A DNA stretch of 6,293 bases, taken from NCBI GenBank assembly GCA_025455205.1, contig JALOMZ010000120.1, forward strand, positions 1 through 6,293. Reading direction: 5' to 3'. Made by a program: the position numbers and the translations under genes. Under the pieces are notes generated by a model. That model made no database searches. It was given only the letters and a program-made list of their open reading frames with translations, and was not told where the DNA came from. This document shows, in pieces, positions 1-5,979 of the stretch (the stretch's first letter is position 1; each line of letters opens with the position of its first letter). The stretch comes from Chitinophagaceae bacterium. Lineage in GTDB: Bacteria; Bacteroidota; Bacteroidia; Chitinophagales; Chitinophagaceae.

Positions 1-206
1 TTGACAAAAAGATCTCCAAAAAGCAGGATATGCGGGTGGGCCTTCGTATGAACGATATCCTGAACCAGAACATCGGCTTCCAGCGTAACATCAGCTCCAA
101 CTTCGTAACAGAGCGCACCTATGATGTGATCAGGCGTTTCTGGCTGGTTACCTTCCAATGGAATTTCAACAAGGGACCCCAGAAAGTGGATAGTGAAGAC
201 TGGTGA
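1..206 (+). CDS. C-terminal end of an outer-membrane beta-barrel protein (TonB-dependent-receptor-like), 5' partial
   Basis: An open frame enters from the left edge (first full codon at 3) and stops at TGA 204-206, giving 67 residues. The tail has the alternating aromatic/polar pattern of outer-membrane strands. An NDILNQNIGF segment, a Y-D-V-I-R-R-F-W turn and a final strand (FWLVTFQWNFN) are followed by a short charged tail ending in DW. This closely resembles the C-terminus of the large Bacteroidota 'outer membrane beta-barrel' proteins related to TonB-dependent receptors. The plug and most of the barrel lie outside the window, so substrate and exact subfamily cannot be told. Only about 24 nt separate it from the GLPGLI gene, which suggests co-transcription. 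Barrel identity is a family-level inference from a short tail. Confidence 0.72.
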   Translation, partial: DKKISKKQDMRVGLRMNDILNQNIGFQRNISSNFVTERTYDVIRRFWLVTFQWNFNKGPQKVDSEDW

Positions 207-230
207 TGCCGGCAATGCACCTGTAAGTAA

Positions 231-1028
231 ATGCACCCAAAAAATCCAGCCATGCAAATTGTCAATCAGAAAAATATGATACGCATCGTGGCGGCAGTTG
301 CAGCCTGCGTTGCCGTCTTTGTTCCGGCCGCCAAGGCGCAGCAGCGCATCATTACAGCAGGCAAAATTGAATACGAGAAAAAGGTGAACATGCACAAGTG
401 GATGGGGAGCGAGTCGTCGTGGACGCAAGAGCTGAAAGACCGGATGCCGGAATACCGTACCACTTACTTCGACCTGCTGTTTGACAGCACCACGGCTGTG
501 TACCGCATCGGGCGGGAGGCGAGCGAAGACAAATGGAAGGGTTTCTGGGGCCAGTCGGACGATGATCAGTATGTGGTGCACCAGGATTTTTCCCAGGGCA
601 CTACCACCGCCAGGAAGCAGGTTTTTGAAAAGCGGGTGATGTTGCAGGACAGCCTGCTACGCATTGAATGGCGCATTACGGACGATACCCGCAAGATTGC
701 CGGTTTCGAATGCCGCAAGGCAGTGGGCCGCTTGTACGATACCCTCTATGTGGTGGCTTTTTTCACCGATCAGGTGATAACGCCTGCAGGTCCGGAACAA
801 TACCATGGGCTGCCAGGCACTATTCTGGGGCTGGCCTTTCCACGCTACTACACCACCTGGTTTGCCACCCGGGTGGAAGCCGTTCCGCCAAAAAAGGAGG
901 AATTGCTGGTTCCATCAGGAAAGGCCACGCGCATAAACAGGCAGGAATTGCTGGCCATGGTCAAAAAGGCTTTTGATTGGGGCAGCGAGGAAGAAAAACA
1001 GCGGGGTATCTGGAATATGGTATTGTAA
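231..1028 (+). CDS. GLPGLI family secreted protein of unknown function
   Basis: The protein is 265 residues from the first ATG. ATGs at 252 (Met8) and 276 (Met16) are also possible, and 252 or 276 puts the signal peptide closer to the N-terminus. I see a hydrophobic stretch at residues 17-35 ending AKA-QQ, a good signal peptidase I site near residue 36, so export to periplasm or outer membrane is likely. The family signature is clear: an IEYEKKVNMHK strand near residues 46-56, an 'IAGFECRKA' segment at 156-164 preceding a TPAGPEQYHG stretch, and the name-giving GLPG at 193-196 followed by TILGL. GLPGLI proteins are restricted largely to Bacteroidota and have no assigned biochemical role. They are often encoded right after an outer-membrane beta-barrel gene, as here. 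The full length is normal for the family and I see no frameshift. The stop codon TAA 1026-1028 lies inside a duplicated target sequence next to an inserted element. Confidence 0.9.
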   Translation: MHPKNPAMQIVNQKNMIRIVAAVAACVAVFVPAAKAQQRIITAGKIEYEKKVNMHKWMGSESSWTQELKDRMPEYRTTYFDLLFDSTTAVYRIGREASEDKWKGFWGQSDDDQYVVHQDFSQGTTTARKQVFEKRVMLQDSLLRIEWRITDDTRKIAGFECRKAVGRLYDTLYVVAFFTDQVITPAGPEQYHGLPGTILGLAFPRYYTTWFATRVEAVPPKKEELLVPSGKATRINRQELLAMVKKAFDWGSEEEKQRGIWNMVL

Positions 1029-1029
1029 C
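1021..1029. repeat. left copy of 9-bp target-site duplication (TATTGTAAC)
   Basis: TATTGTAAC occurs here and again at 1165-1173, exactly flanking the inverted-repeat element. Identical neighbouring bases extend the direct repeat to 13 bp (TGGTATTGTAACC, 1018-1030 and 1162-1174), so the true duplication length is somewhat ambiguous. The copy includes the GLPGLI stop codon at 1026-1028. Confidence 0.7.
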
Positions 1030-1164
1030 CCAATGTCATTCAGTTAACGGAGGGTGCCTTGTTCATCTGCGTAAATCTGCGTCCGCATCTGCGGGAAATA
1101 TTCCCCGCAGATCTCGCTGATTGAAAACCGCAGATACCCGCAGATACTAACTAGATGACATTGG
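1030..1164. mobile_element. 135-bp MITE-like non-autonomous insertion with terminal inverted repeats
   Basis: The ends are inverted copies of each other. CCAATGTCAT at 1030-1039 is the exact complement of ATGACATTGG at 1155-1164, and the match continues inward (TCAGTTA against CTAGTTA), giving 15 of 17 matching bases over 1030-1046 and 1148-1164. The element is bounded by a 9-bp direct repeat. It has no coding capacity and its interior folds on itself through ATCTGCG/CGCAGAT units. Terminal inverted repeats, flanking direct repeat, small size and lack of genes are the marks of a MITE mobilised by a transposase encoded elsewhere. Removing the element and one repeat leaves a normal gene end with its terminator directly behind it. 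I cannot assign the parent IS family. An extragenic palindrome that does not transpose is the main alternative, but the direct repeat argues against it. Confidence 0.72.
1065..1145. repeat. nested inverted array of ATCTGCG / CGCAGAT heptamers
   Basis: Three direct ATCTGCG copies (1065-1071, 1075-1081, 1087-1093) are mirrored by three CGCAGAT copies (1106-1112, 1129-1135, 1139-1145). The outer two pairs have the same 3-nt spacing on each side, so they can zip together. The inner pair forms its own hairpin with 9-bp arms ATCTGCGGG (1087-1095) and CCCGCAGAT (1104-1112). The RNA or single strand would form a long imperfect stem. From memory, ATCTGCG-type repeats recur in intergenic DNA of Bacteroidota, but I could not verify this here. 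Confidence 0.8.
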
Positions 1165-1173
1165 TATTGTAAC
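1165..1173. repeat. right copy of 9-bp target-site duplication (TATTGTAAC)
   Basis: This is the second copy of the sequence at 1021-1029, directly after the right inverted repeat of the element. In the inferred pre-insertion sequence this repeat is the natural end of the GLPGLI gene, followed within a few bases by the terminator. Confidence 0.7.
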
Positions 1174-1178
1174 CTGCA

Positions 1179-1216
1179 GCAAGAGGGGCGCACATTGGCG
1201 CCCCTCTTGCGTTTTT
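1179..1216 (+). terminator. strong intrinsic terminator at the convergent junction
   Basis: A perfect 13-bp GC-rich stem is formed by GCAAGAGGGGCGC (1179-1191) and GCGCCCCTCTTGC (1198-1210) with a 6-nt loop. It is followed by G and five T residues on the + strand. It fits termination of the barrel/GLPGLI unit. The GH13 gene converges on it, its stop lying 23 nt beyond the hairpin, but on the - strand no U-tract follows the stem, so it would act in that direction only weakly. Confidence 0.9.
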
Positions 1217-1233
1217 GATATGATCCATGATTT

Positions 1234-3123
1234 TTATTTCAATTCCAATATCCACATGGTTTGCGGTGGCAACTGCCATTCGCCGGTAAGCGGAAGCTGG
1301 CTGCCGTTGGTTATGTCTGCAGCACTGCTGTATCCGCGGAACAGGTCTTCAAACCGGCTGGTCAGCACTTTCTTGTTGTCGCGGGTCTGGTTGATAATGC
1401 ACAATACCGTTTCCTTGCCGGATTGCCGGGCATAAGCATATACGCCATCCTGCGGGAGAAAGTCGATGGTATTGCCGGTGGTGAGTGCTTTGGATTGCTT
1501 CCGGTATTGCGCCAGCAGGCGCAGGTATTGGAAGGCTTCGTTTTCCTCTGGGGTTCGTCCTGAAGCAACAAATTTGTTGACGGCATCGCCGGGAAAGCCA
1601 CCCGGGAAATCGTTGCGCTTTTTGCCATCGCCCTGCACATTGTCGTTCTTCATCAGGATCTCGGTGCCGTAGTAGAGCTGCGGAATGCCACGCAGGGTCA
1701 TGAGCATGCCAATGCCCATTTTATATTTCTTCAGGTCGCCGCCAATCATGGTCATGAAGCGGTCCATATCGTGGTTGTCCAGGAAAATGCAGTTGCGGCG
1801 CGGATCTTCATACAACACATCCTGCGCCAGGGTCATCATGAGTTTGTTCACCCCTTCGGTCCAGCCAAAGTCCTGGTTCAGCGCCGTGAGCATGGCCGAC
1901 TGCATGGGGAAGTCGGTAGTGCCGGGCAGGTTGTGCTTGAACGGCACCTTCATGTTGTTGCGGGTGAAATAGGCACTGCCGGCAACGGTATTGGCCCATG
2001 CCTCGCCGAAAATGGAGAGGGTAGGGTATTCTGCCAGCAGGGCTGCATTGATACGGTTCATGAAGGCTTCGTCGCAATACTTGTAGGTATCTACCCGCCA
2101 ACCATCGATGCCGAATTCCTGGGTGCACCAAAGGCTGTTCTGGATCAGGAAATTGGCCATGTAGGGATTGCGCAGGTTTATGTCGGGCAGGTGGGGTGTA
2201 AACCAGCCGTCGAGCATCACCTTTTTGTCGGCCGCACTGGTGTAACCGCTGAACAGTGCTTCTTCGCGGTGGTTGCTGCCTGTATAGACCGGCCAGTTGT
2301 TGAACATGTCGGCAAATGGCTTGTCTTTGAACAGGAAGTGTTCATCCCCCACATGGTTGTACACGGCATCCTGGATGATCTTGATCCCCTGTTCATGGGC
2401 CCTGGCAGTCAGCTTTTTATAAGCTTCGGCACCGCCATAGCGCTGATCGATCTGATAGTGGTTGGTGATCCAGTAGCCATGGTAGCCGCTGATGGCGCCG
2501 GCCGGTTCCTGCTTCCACGGCATGTCGTTTTCGGTTACCGGACACATCCAAATGGCGGTAACGCCCAGGTCTTTCAGATAGGGCAGCTGGTTGATCACAC
2601 CCTGCATATCGCCGCCATGGTGGGCGGAGGGGTTGGTCCGGTCACAGGTATTGTCGAGGTAGGAGGCTATGCGGTCATTACTGGTGTCGCCGTTGGCAAA
2701 GCGGTCGGGCATGAGCAGGTAAACGAAATCGGCCGATGTTATGCCGTTGGCGTATTCTTTGCCTGCGCCGCCGCGTTTAGGTTTTAGCTGGTAGTCAATG
2801 CTGAATTTGCCGCCGGCAGACTGGATCTGGATTTTCATGGTGCCGGGTTTGGCCGTGGCGCCAATGGCCAGGTCAAGCACCAGGTAATTCGGGCTTTCTG
2901 TGCGGGTGGTTTTTTTCAGCTGTACGCCGGGGTAGCTGATGGTAGCGGTGGGGTTGCCTTTGTTGATGCCTTCGCGGTGCACCAGCAACTGCAGCTGGTT
3001 CCATTTCATGCCGGTCCACCAATGGGTGGGGTACACTTCTGCTGACTGTGACGAAAGGTGCGTAAGGGGCAGTAAGACTGCGCAGGCCAGAAGGCAGCGG
3101 TACAGGGTGTTTGTCAATTTCAT
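1234..3123 (-). CDS. SusA-like glycoside hydrolase family 13 (neopullulanase / cyclomaltodextrinase type), periplasmic
   Basis: The 629-residue enzyme hydrolyses alpha-1,4 links in maltodextrins or cyclodextrins and perhaps pullulan. The N-terminus (about 1-27, cut near SQS-AEV) is a signal peptide. An N-terminal cyclomaltodextrinase-type domain follows (about 28-117, with YPTHWWTGMKWNQLQLLV). The GH13 barrel spans about 130-545, and the final ~80 residues look like the C-terminal beta domain. All four GH13 regions are intact: region I DAVYNH (Asp252), region II GWRVD with nucleophile Asp345, region III FGEAW with acid/base Glu374, and region IV DNHD with Asp452. MPDRFANGD at 138-146 is typical of the subfamily. 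Length matches SusA-like enzymes (about 620). The ATG at 3123 lies 19 nt after the stop of the MFS sugar transporter gene, so the two are an operon. Exact specificity cannot be read from sequence. An LLAC motif at 11-14 sits inside the hydrophobic core, so I do not call a lipoprotein. Confidence 0.93.
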   Translation of the reverse strand: MKLTNTLYRCLLACAVLLPLTHLSSQSAEVYPTHWWTGMKWNQLQLLVHREGINKGNPTATISYPGVQLKKTTRTESPNYLVLDLAIGATAKPGTMKIQIQSAGGKFSIDYQLKPKRGGAGKEYANGITSADFVYLLMPDRFANGDTSNDRIASYLDNTCDRTNPSAHHGGDMQGVINQLPYLKDLGVTAIWMCPVTENDMPWKQEPAGAISGYHGYWITNHYQIDQRYGGAEAYKKLTARAHEQGIKIIQDAVYNHVGDEHFLFKDKPFADMFNNWPVYTGSNHREEALFSGYTSAADKKVMLDGWFTPHLPDINLRNPYMANFLIQNSLWCTQEFGIDGWRVDTYKYCDEAFMNRINAALLAEYPTLSIFGEAWANTVAGSAYFTRNNMKVPFKHNLPGTTDFPMQSAMLTALNQDFGWTEGVNKLMMTLAQDVLYEDPRRNCIFLDNHDMDRFMTMIGGDLKKYKMGIGMLMTLRGIPQLYYGTEILMKNDNVQGDGKKRNDFPGGFPGDAVNKFVASGRTPEENEAFQYLRLLAQYRKQSKALTTGNTIDFLPQDGVYAYARQSGKETVLCIINQTRDNKKVLTSRFEDLFRGYSSAADITNGSQLPLTGEWQLPPQTMWILELK

Positions 3124-3142
3124 GCAATCTGTTTTCAGTTCC

Positions 3143-4492
3143 TTAATCGTTGCTCTTGATCACCACCTTGGCCAGGATGCCTGCCAGGGCCATGGAGGCG
3201 CCAGCAAGGCCAATCACATAAATGGCATTGCCGCCAAGGGCCGTGAGGGCCACACCGCCCAGCAGGCCGGCCACAATCTGGGGAATGGTAATAGTAGCAT
3301 TGAAAATTCCCATATAAACACCGGTTTGCCGGGCCGGCAGGGAGGAGGAGAGGATGGCATAGGGCAGGGCCAGGATGGCTGCCCACGCAATGCCCACACC
3401 AATCATCGATAGGAAGAGCAGGTTTTTGTCGTGGATGAACATCATGGACAGCAGGCCCAGTCCGCCGGCCACCAGCGAAACGGCATAGGTATTCTTGCGG
3501 CCGAAGCGGTCGGCCAGTTTGGTGAGCACCAGCGAGTACAGGGCGGCAAACACGCTGTAGGCGGCAAAGATGACACCGGTCCAGTTGCCGGCCTCATTGA
3601 AGGCCTTGCTGGTGGCGTCGGTGGTGCCCCAGATATGCTGCGCAATGCCCTGGGTGGTGAAAACCCACATCAGGAAAAGGGAGAACCAGGAGAAGAACTG
3701 CGTTACCGCCAGCTGCATCATGGTAGACGGGGTATTTTTCAGCAGGGTCAGAAAGCTCACTTTCTGGGCCGCATCTTCCTCGGAAATGTTGTTATACTGG
3801 GCATATTCCGCAGGCGGGTATTCCCTGGTTCGGATGGATGTCCATATTACACTCAGCAGCAGGGCGGCGCCACCAAAGTAGAAGGACCAGATGACGGTGG
3901 GGGCCACCTTGTCGCCCTCGGCAGGTTCATTGGCCACGCCCCAGGCGGTAAGCAGGAAGGGCAGGAGGGAACCCACCACGGCCCCGGCATTGATCAGGAA
4001 GCTCTGCACGGAATAGCCCTGGTTGCGCTGAGAATCGGGCACCATATCGCTCACGAGGGCCCTGAAAGGCTGCATGGTTACGTTGAAGGAGGTATCCATC
4101 AGCAGCAGCATGGTTGCCCCAAAAATCAGCGGCGGCAGAATGGCGGCAAAGTTCTCTGAGTTGGGCATGAAGAACATGGCTGCCGCCGACACAAAGGAGC
4201 CGCCCAGGATAAACGGGATCCGCCGGCCCAGCCGGGTCCAGGTTTTATCGCTGGAAAGGCCTACAATGGGCTGTACAATGAGGCCGGCCACAGGGGCGGC
4301 CAGCCAGAAAAGACTGAGGTGATGCGGATCGGCGCCAATGGCGGAGAGGATCCGGCTGGTATTGGCGTTCTGAAGCGAATAACCGATCTGTACGCCCAGA
4401 AATCCGAAACTGATGTTCCAGATCTGCCAGAAATTAAGTTTGGGTTTAAGGCTGGAGGAGCCTTTGCCTGAAGCGCTTACGGGTGCTGCCAT
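3143..4492 (-). CDS. SLC45/GPH-type MFS sugar transporter, probable maltose permease
   Basis: This is an inner-membrane, roughly 12-helix permease of 449 residues from the ATG at 4492. An in-frame TTG at 4498 would add two residues, but ATG is preferred. The first helix region carries the hallmark segment FGFLGVQIGYSLQNANTSRI (about residues 29-48), followed by a second helix WLAAPVAGLIVQPIVG. Next comes the MFS loop motif SDKTWTRLGRRIP (81-93), and a DTSFNVTMQPFRALVSDMVP segment (about 133-152) characteristic of sucrose/maltose carriers of the SLC45 group. A second MFS loop LADRFGRK (about 326-333) opens the C-terminal half. The N-terminal ~20 residues are polar and cytoplasmic. Family members in Bacteroidota and Alphaproteobacteria move maltose or sucrose by proton symport. 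Pairing with an exported GH13 enzyme 19 nt downstream favours maltose or short maltodextrins. The substrate is inferred from context. Confidence 0.9.
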   Translation of the reverse strand: MAAPVSASGKGSSSLKPKLNFWQIWNISFGFLGVQIGYSLQNANTSRILSAIGADPHHLSLFWLAAPVAGLIVQPIVGLSSDKTWTRLGRRIPFILGGSFVSAAAMFFMPNSENFAAILPPLIFGATMLLLMDTSFNVTMQPFRALVSDMVPDSQRNQGYSVQSFLINAGAVVGSLLPFLLTAWGVANEPAEGDKVAPTVIWSFYFGGAALLLSVIWTSIRTREYPPAEYAQYNNISEEDAAQKVSFLTLLKNTPSTMMQLAVTQFFSWFSLFLMWVFTTQGIAQHIWGTTDATSKAFNEAGNWTGVIFAAYSVFAALYSLVLTKLADRFGRKNTYAVSLVAGGLGLLSMMFIHDKNLLFLSMIGVGIAWAAILALPYAILSSSLPARQTGVYMGIFNATITIPQIVAGLLGGVALTALGGNAIYVIGLAGASMALAGILAKVVIKSND

Positions 4493-4588
4493 ATGCAATC
4501 GTTGAGGAGGAATGAATGTACTGAATCAGTTTGCGCAATGTATGCATTTTTTTTAATTGTGTATAATTTACACGGTGCGTACAGGGGC
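4493..4588 (-). promoter_or_regulatory. leader/promoter region of the MFS-GH13 operon with small palindromes
   Basis: This AT-richer gap separates the glgC terminator from the transporter start and is the only likely place for the operon's promoter. It holds three short symmetric sites: GTGTA-N5-TACAC at 4559-4573, TTGCGCAA at 4531-4538, and ACTGA-A-TCAGT at 4520-4530. It also has an A-tract on the - strand (T-run at 4547-4554). A weak resemblance to the Bacteroidota -7 box (TAnnTTTG) is TACATTGC on the - strand near 4535-4542, but I find no matching -33 TTTG at the usual distance. A CG-centred palindrome such as TTGCGCAA could be a LacI-family operator. That is a guess, and no regulator gene is present in the window. 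Confidence 0.35.
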
Positions 4589-4615
4589 AAAAAAAAGAGC
4601 CGGTACCGGCTCTTT
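4589..4615 (-). terminator. intrinsic terminator of glgC
   Basis: A perfect 22-bp palindrome at 4594-4615 (half-site AAAGAGCCGGT, centre between 4604 and 4605) is followed on the - strand by a continuous run of eight T residues (positions 4596 down to 4589), three of which belong to the stem. It begins 21 nt beyond the glgC stop codon. It should end the glgA-glgC transcript and insulate the transporter operon. The + strand lacks an equivalent T-run. Confidence 0.88.
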
Positions 4616-4636
4616 GAGAATCTGTTCTTTGCGTTT

Positions 4637-5911
4637 TTACAACTGGAATCCATTGGGGATGATGGCATTCTTCTTCAGCACCACCACGCCGTCCTTGATT
4701 GTGTACAGTGCATGGTCTGTAGCTTCCAGGTGGCTGCCGCCAATGATCTTGACATCGTTGCCTACGCGGCAGTTCTTGTCAATGATGCAATTCTTGATGT
4801 AGCATCGTTCGCCCACGCCAATATTGGGTTCGCCCCGTTGTTTGGACGCTTCTATTTCCTCCAGGGTTTCGAAGTAGTCGGCGCCCATCATGTAGCAGCT
4901 CACAATGGTGGTGCCATGGCCAATGCGGCTGCGGATGCCGATCACGCTGTTCTCAATGCGGCTGGCATTGATGATGCTGGCCTCGGCAATGATGGTCTTT
5001 TCCAGGGTGGTGCCGCTGATCTTGGCCGGCGGCAGCATGCGGGCCCGGGTGTAAATCACGTTCTTCTTGTCGTACAGGTTGAAGGGCGGGATCTCATTGG
5101 TGAGGGCCAGGTTGGCTTCAAAGAAGGAATAGATGTTTCCGATATCCGTCCAATACCCATCGTACTGGTAAGAAGCAACCTTGTATTTGCTGATGGAATT
5201 TGGCATGATCTCCTTGCCGAAGTCGGTGGAGTTTTCATATTCTTCCAGCAGCAGGTCGAAGAGCAGCTTGCGGTTGAAGATGTAAATGCCCATGGAGGCC
5301 AGGTAGACACGCCCATGCTGGCGCATCTCTTCGCCGGTATCGCTCACCCAGTCGGCAAGAACCTCTTTCTTTGGTTTTTCGATGAAGGAGGCAATCATGC
5401 CGTCTTCGTTCACCTTCATGATCCCGAATTCTGGCGCATCCCTTTCACCCACCGGAATAGTGGCAATGGAGATATCTGCCCCGGATTTCTTATGCTTATC
5501 GATCATCTCCTGGAAATCCATCTGGTACAGCTGGTCGCCGCTCAGGATAAGCACGTATTCCGACTCGTGCTGCTGGATATGGCGGAGGCTTTGCCGAACC
5601 GCATCTGCCGTGCCCTGGAACCAGCCCGGGTTATCGGGGGTTTGCTCTGCGGCCAGGATATCCACGAAGCCACTGCTGAAGTTGCTGAACTGGTAGGTGT
5701 TCTTGATGTGCTTGTTCAGCGAGGCGCTGTTGAACTGGGTGAGCACCCAGATCCTGTTGATGGCGCTGTTGATACAATTGCTGATGGGGATGTCTACCAG
5801 GCGGTATTTGCCTGCAATGGGAACGGCAGGCTTGCTTCGGGTGGCCGTGAGCGGGTATAGGCGGGTGCCGGCACCGCCGCCCAGGATAATGGCGACCGTT
5901 GATTTTGCCAT
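4637..5911 (-). CDS. glgC: glucose-1-phosphate adenylyltransferase (ADP-glucose pyrophosphorylase)
   Basis: This cytoplasmic enzyme makes ADP-glucose and pyrophosphate from ATP and glucose-1-phosphate, the committed and usually allosteric step of glycogen synthesis. The 424-residue protein begins with the nucleotide-binding loop GGGAGTRLYPLT (11-22) and SKPAVPIAGKYRLVD (26-40). Next come PGWFQGTADAV (95-105), SGDQLY with the metal-binding Asp126, EFGIM (161-165), FIEKP with sugar-phosphate-binding Lys179, and YWTDIGN (253-259). Residues about 290-424 are a left-handed beta-helix of hexapeptide repeats ending VVVLKKNAIIPNG. Length and motifs are normal for GlgC. ATG 5911 places the P-loop at the expected distance from the N-terminus. 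It lies 68 nt downstream of glgA, probably co-transcribed, and has its own terminator. The N-terminal and C-terminal motifs look closer to cyanobacterial/plant enzymes than to the Escherichia coli one. Confidence 0.97.
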   Translation of the reverse strand: MAKSTVAIILGGGAGTRLYPLTATRSKPAVPIAGKYRLVDIPISNCINSAINRIWVLTQFNSASLNKHIKNTYQFSNFSSGFVDILAAEQTPDNPGWFQGTADAVRQSLRHIQQHESEYVLILSGDQLYQMDFQEMIDKHKKSGADISIATIPVGERDAPEFGIMKVNEDGMIASFIEKPKKEVLADWVSDTGEEMRQHGRVYLASMGIYIFNRKLLFDLLLEEYENSTDFGKEIMPNSISKYKVASYQYDGYWTDIGNIYSFFEANLALTNEIPPFNLYDKKNVIYTRARMLPPAKISGTTLEKTIIAEASIINASRIENSVIGIRSRIGHGTTIVSCYMMGADYFETLEEIEASKQRGEPNIGVGERCYIKNCIIDKNCRVGNDVKIIGGSHLEATDHALYTIKDGVVVLKKNAIIPNGFQL

Positions 5912-5979
5912 GATGAAATTTTTATAGGATTTGTGATGTGGTTTAAGATCAGTCAGGCAGGGTTGGGTTCAATATTCAT

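Noticed and set aside
1065..1145. Possible CRISPR-like array
   Set aside because: The repeated units are only 7 bp, half are inverted, and spacers are 3-16 nt. This is a nested palindrome and not direct repeats with uniform spacers.
1158..1198. ACATTGG occurring both at the element's right end and in the terminator loop
   Set aside because: A 7-bp match 34 nt apart can easily be chance, and the terminator copy is explained by its hairpin.
1771..2787. 338-codon + strand open frame opposite the GH13 gene
   Set aside because: It is a shadow of the GH13 coding frame. All four GH13 regions lie on the - strand, and the + strand product looks like no known family.
3082..3123. Lipoprotein signal (LLAC) in the GH13 leader
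   Set aside because: The Cys at residue 14 sits within the hydrophobic core, which continues after it. A signal peptidase I site near residues 25-27 fits better.
3431..4159. 242-codon + strand open frame opposite the transporter
   Set aside because: Its translation is rich in Gly, His and Gln, typical of the reverse complement of a membrane protein gene. It has no recognisable domain.
4493..4498. TTG start at 4498 for the transporter
   Set aside because: An ATG lies two codons downstream at 4492. There is no ribosome-binding evidence favouring TTG.
4493..5860. Long + strand open frame (455 codons) opposite glgC
   Set aside because: It is antisense to a fully recognisable glgC with intact motifs. 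Its translation is a low-complexity His/Val/Gly-rich mirror of GlgC codon choice and matches no family I know.
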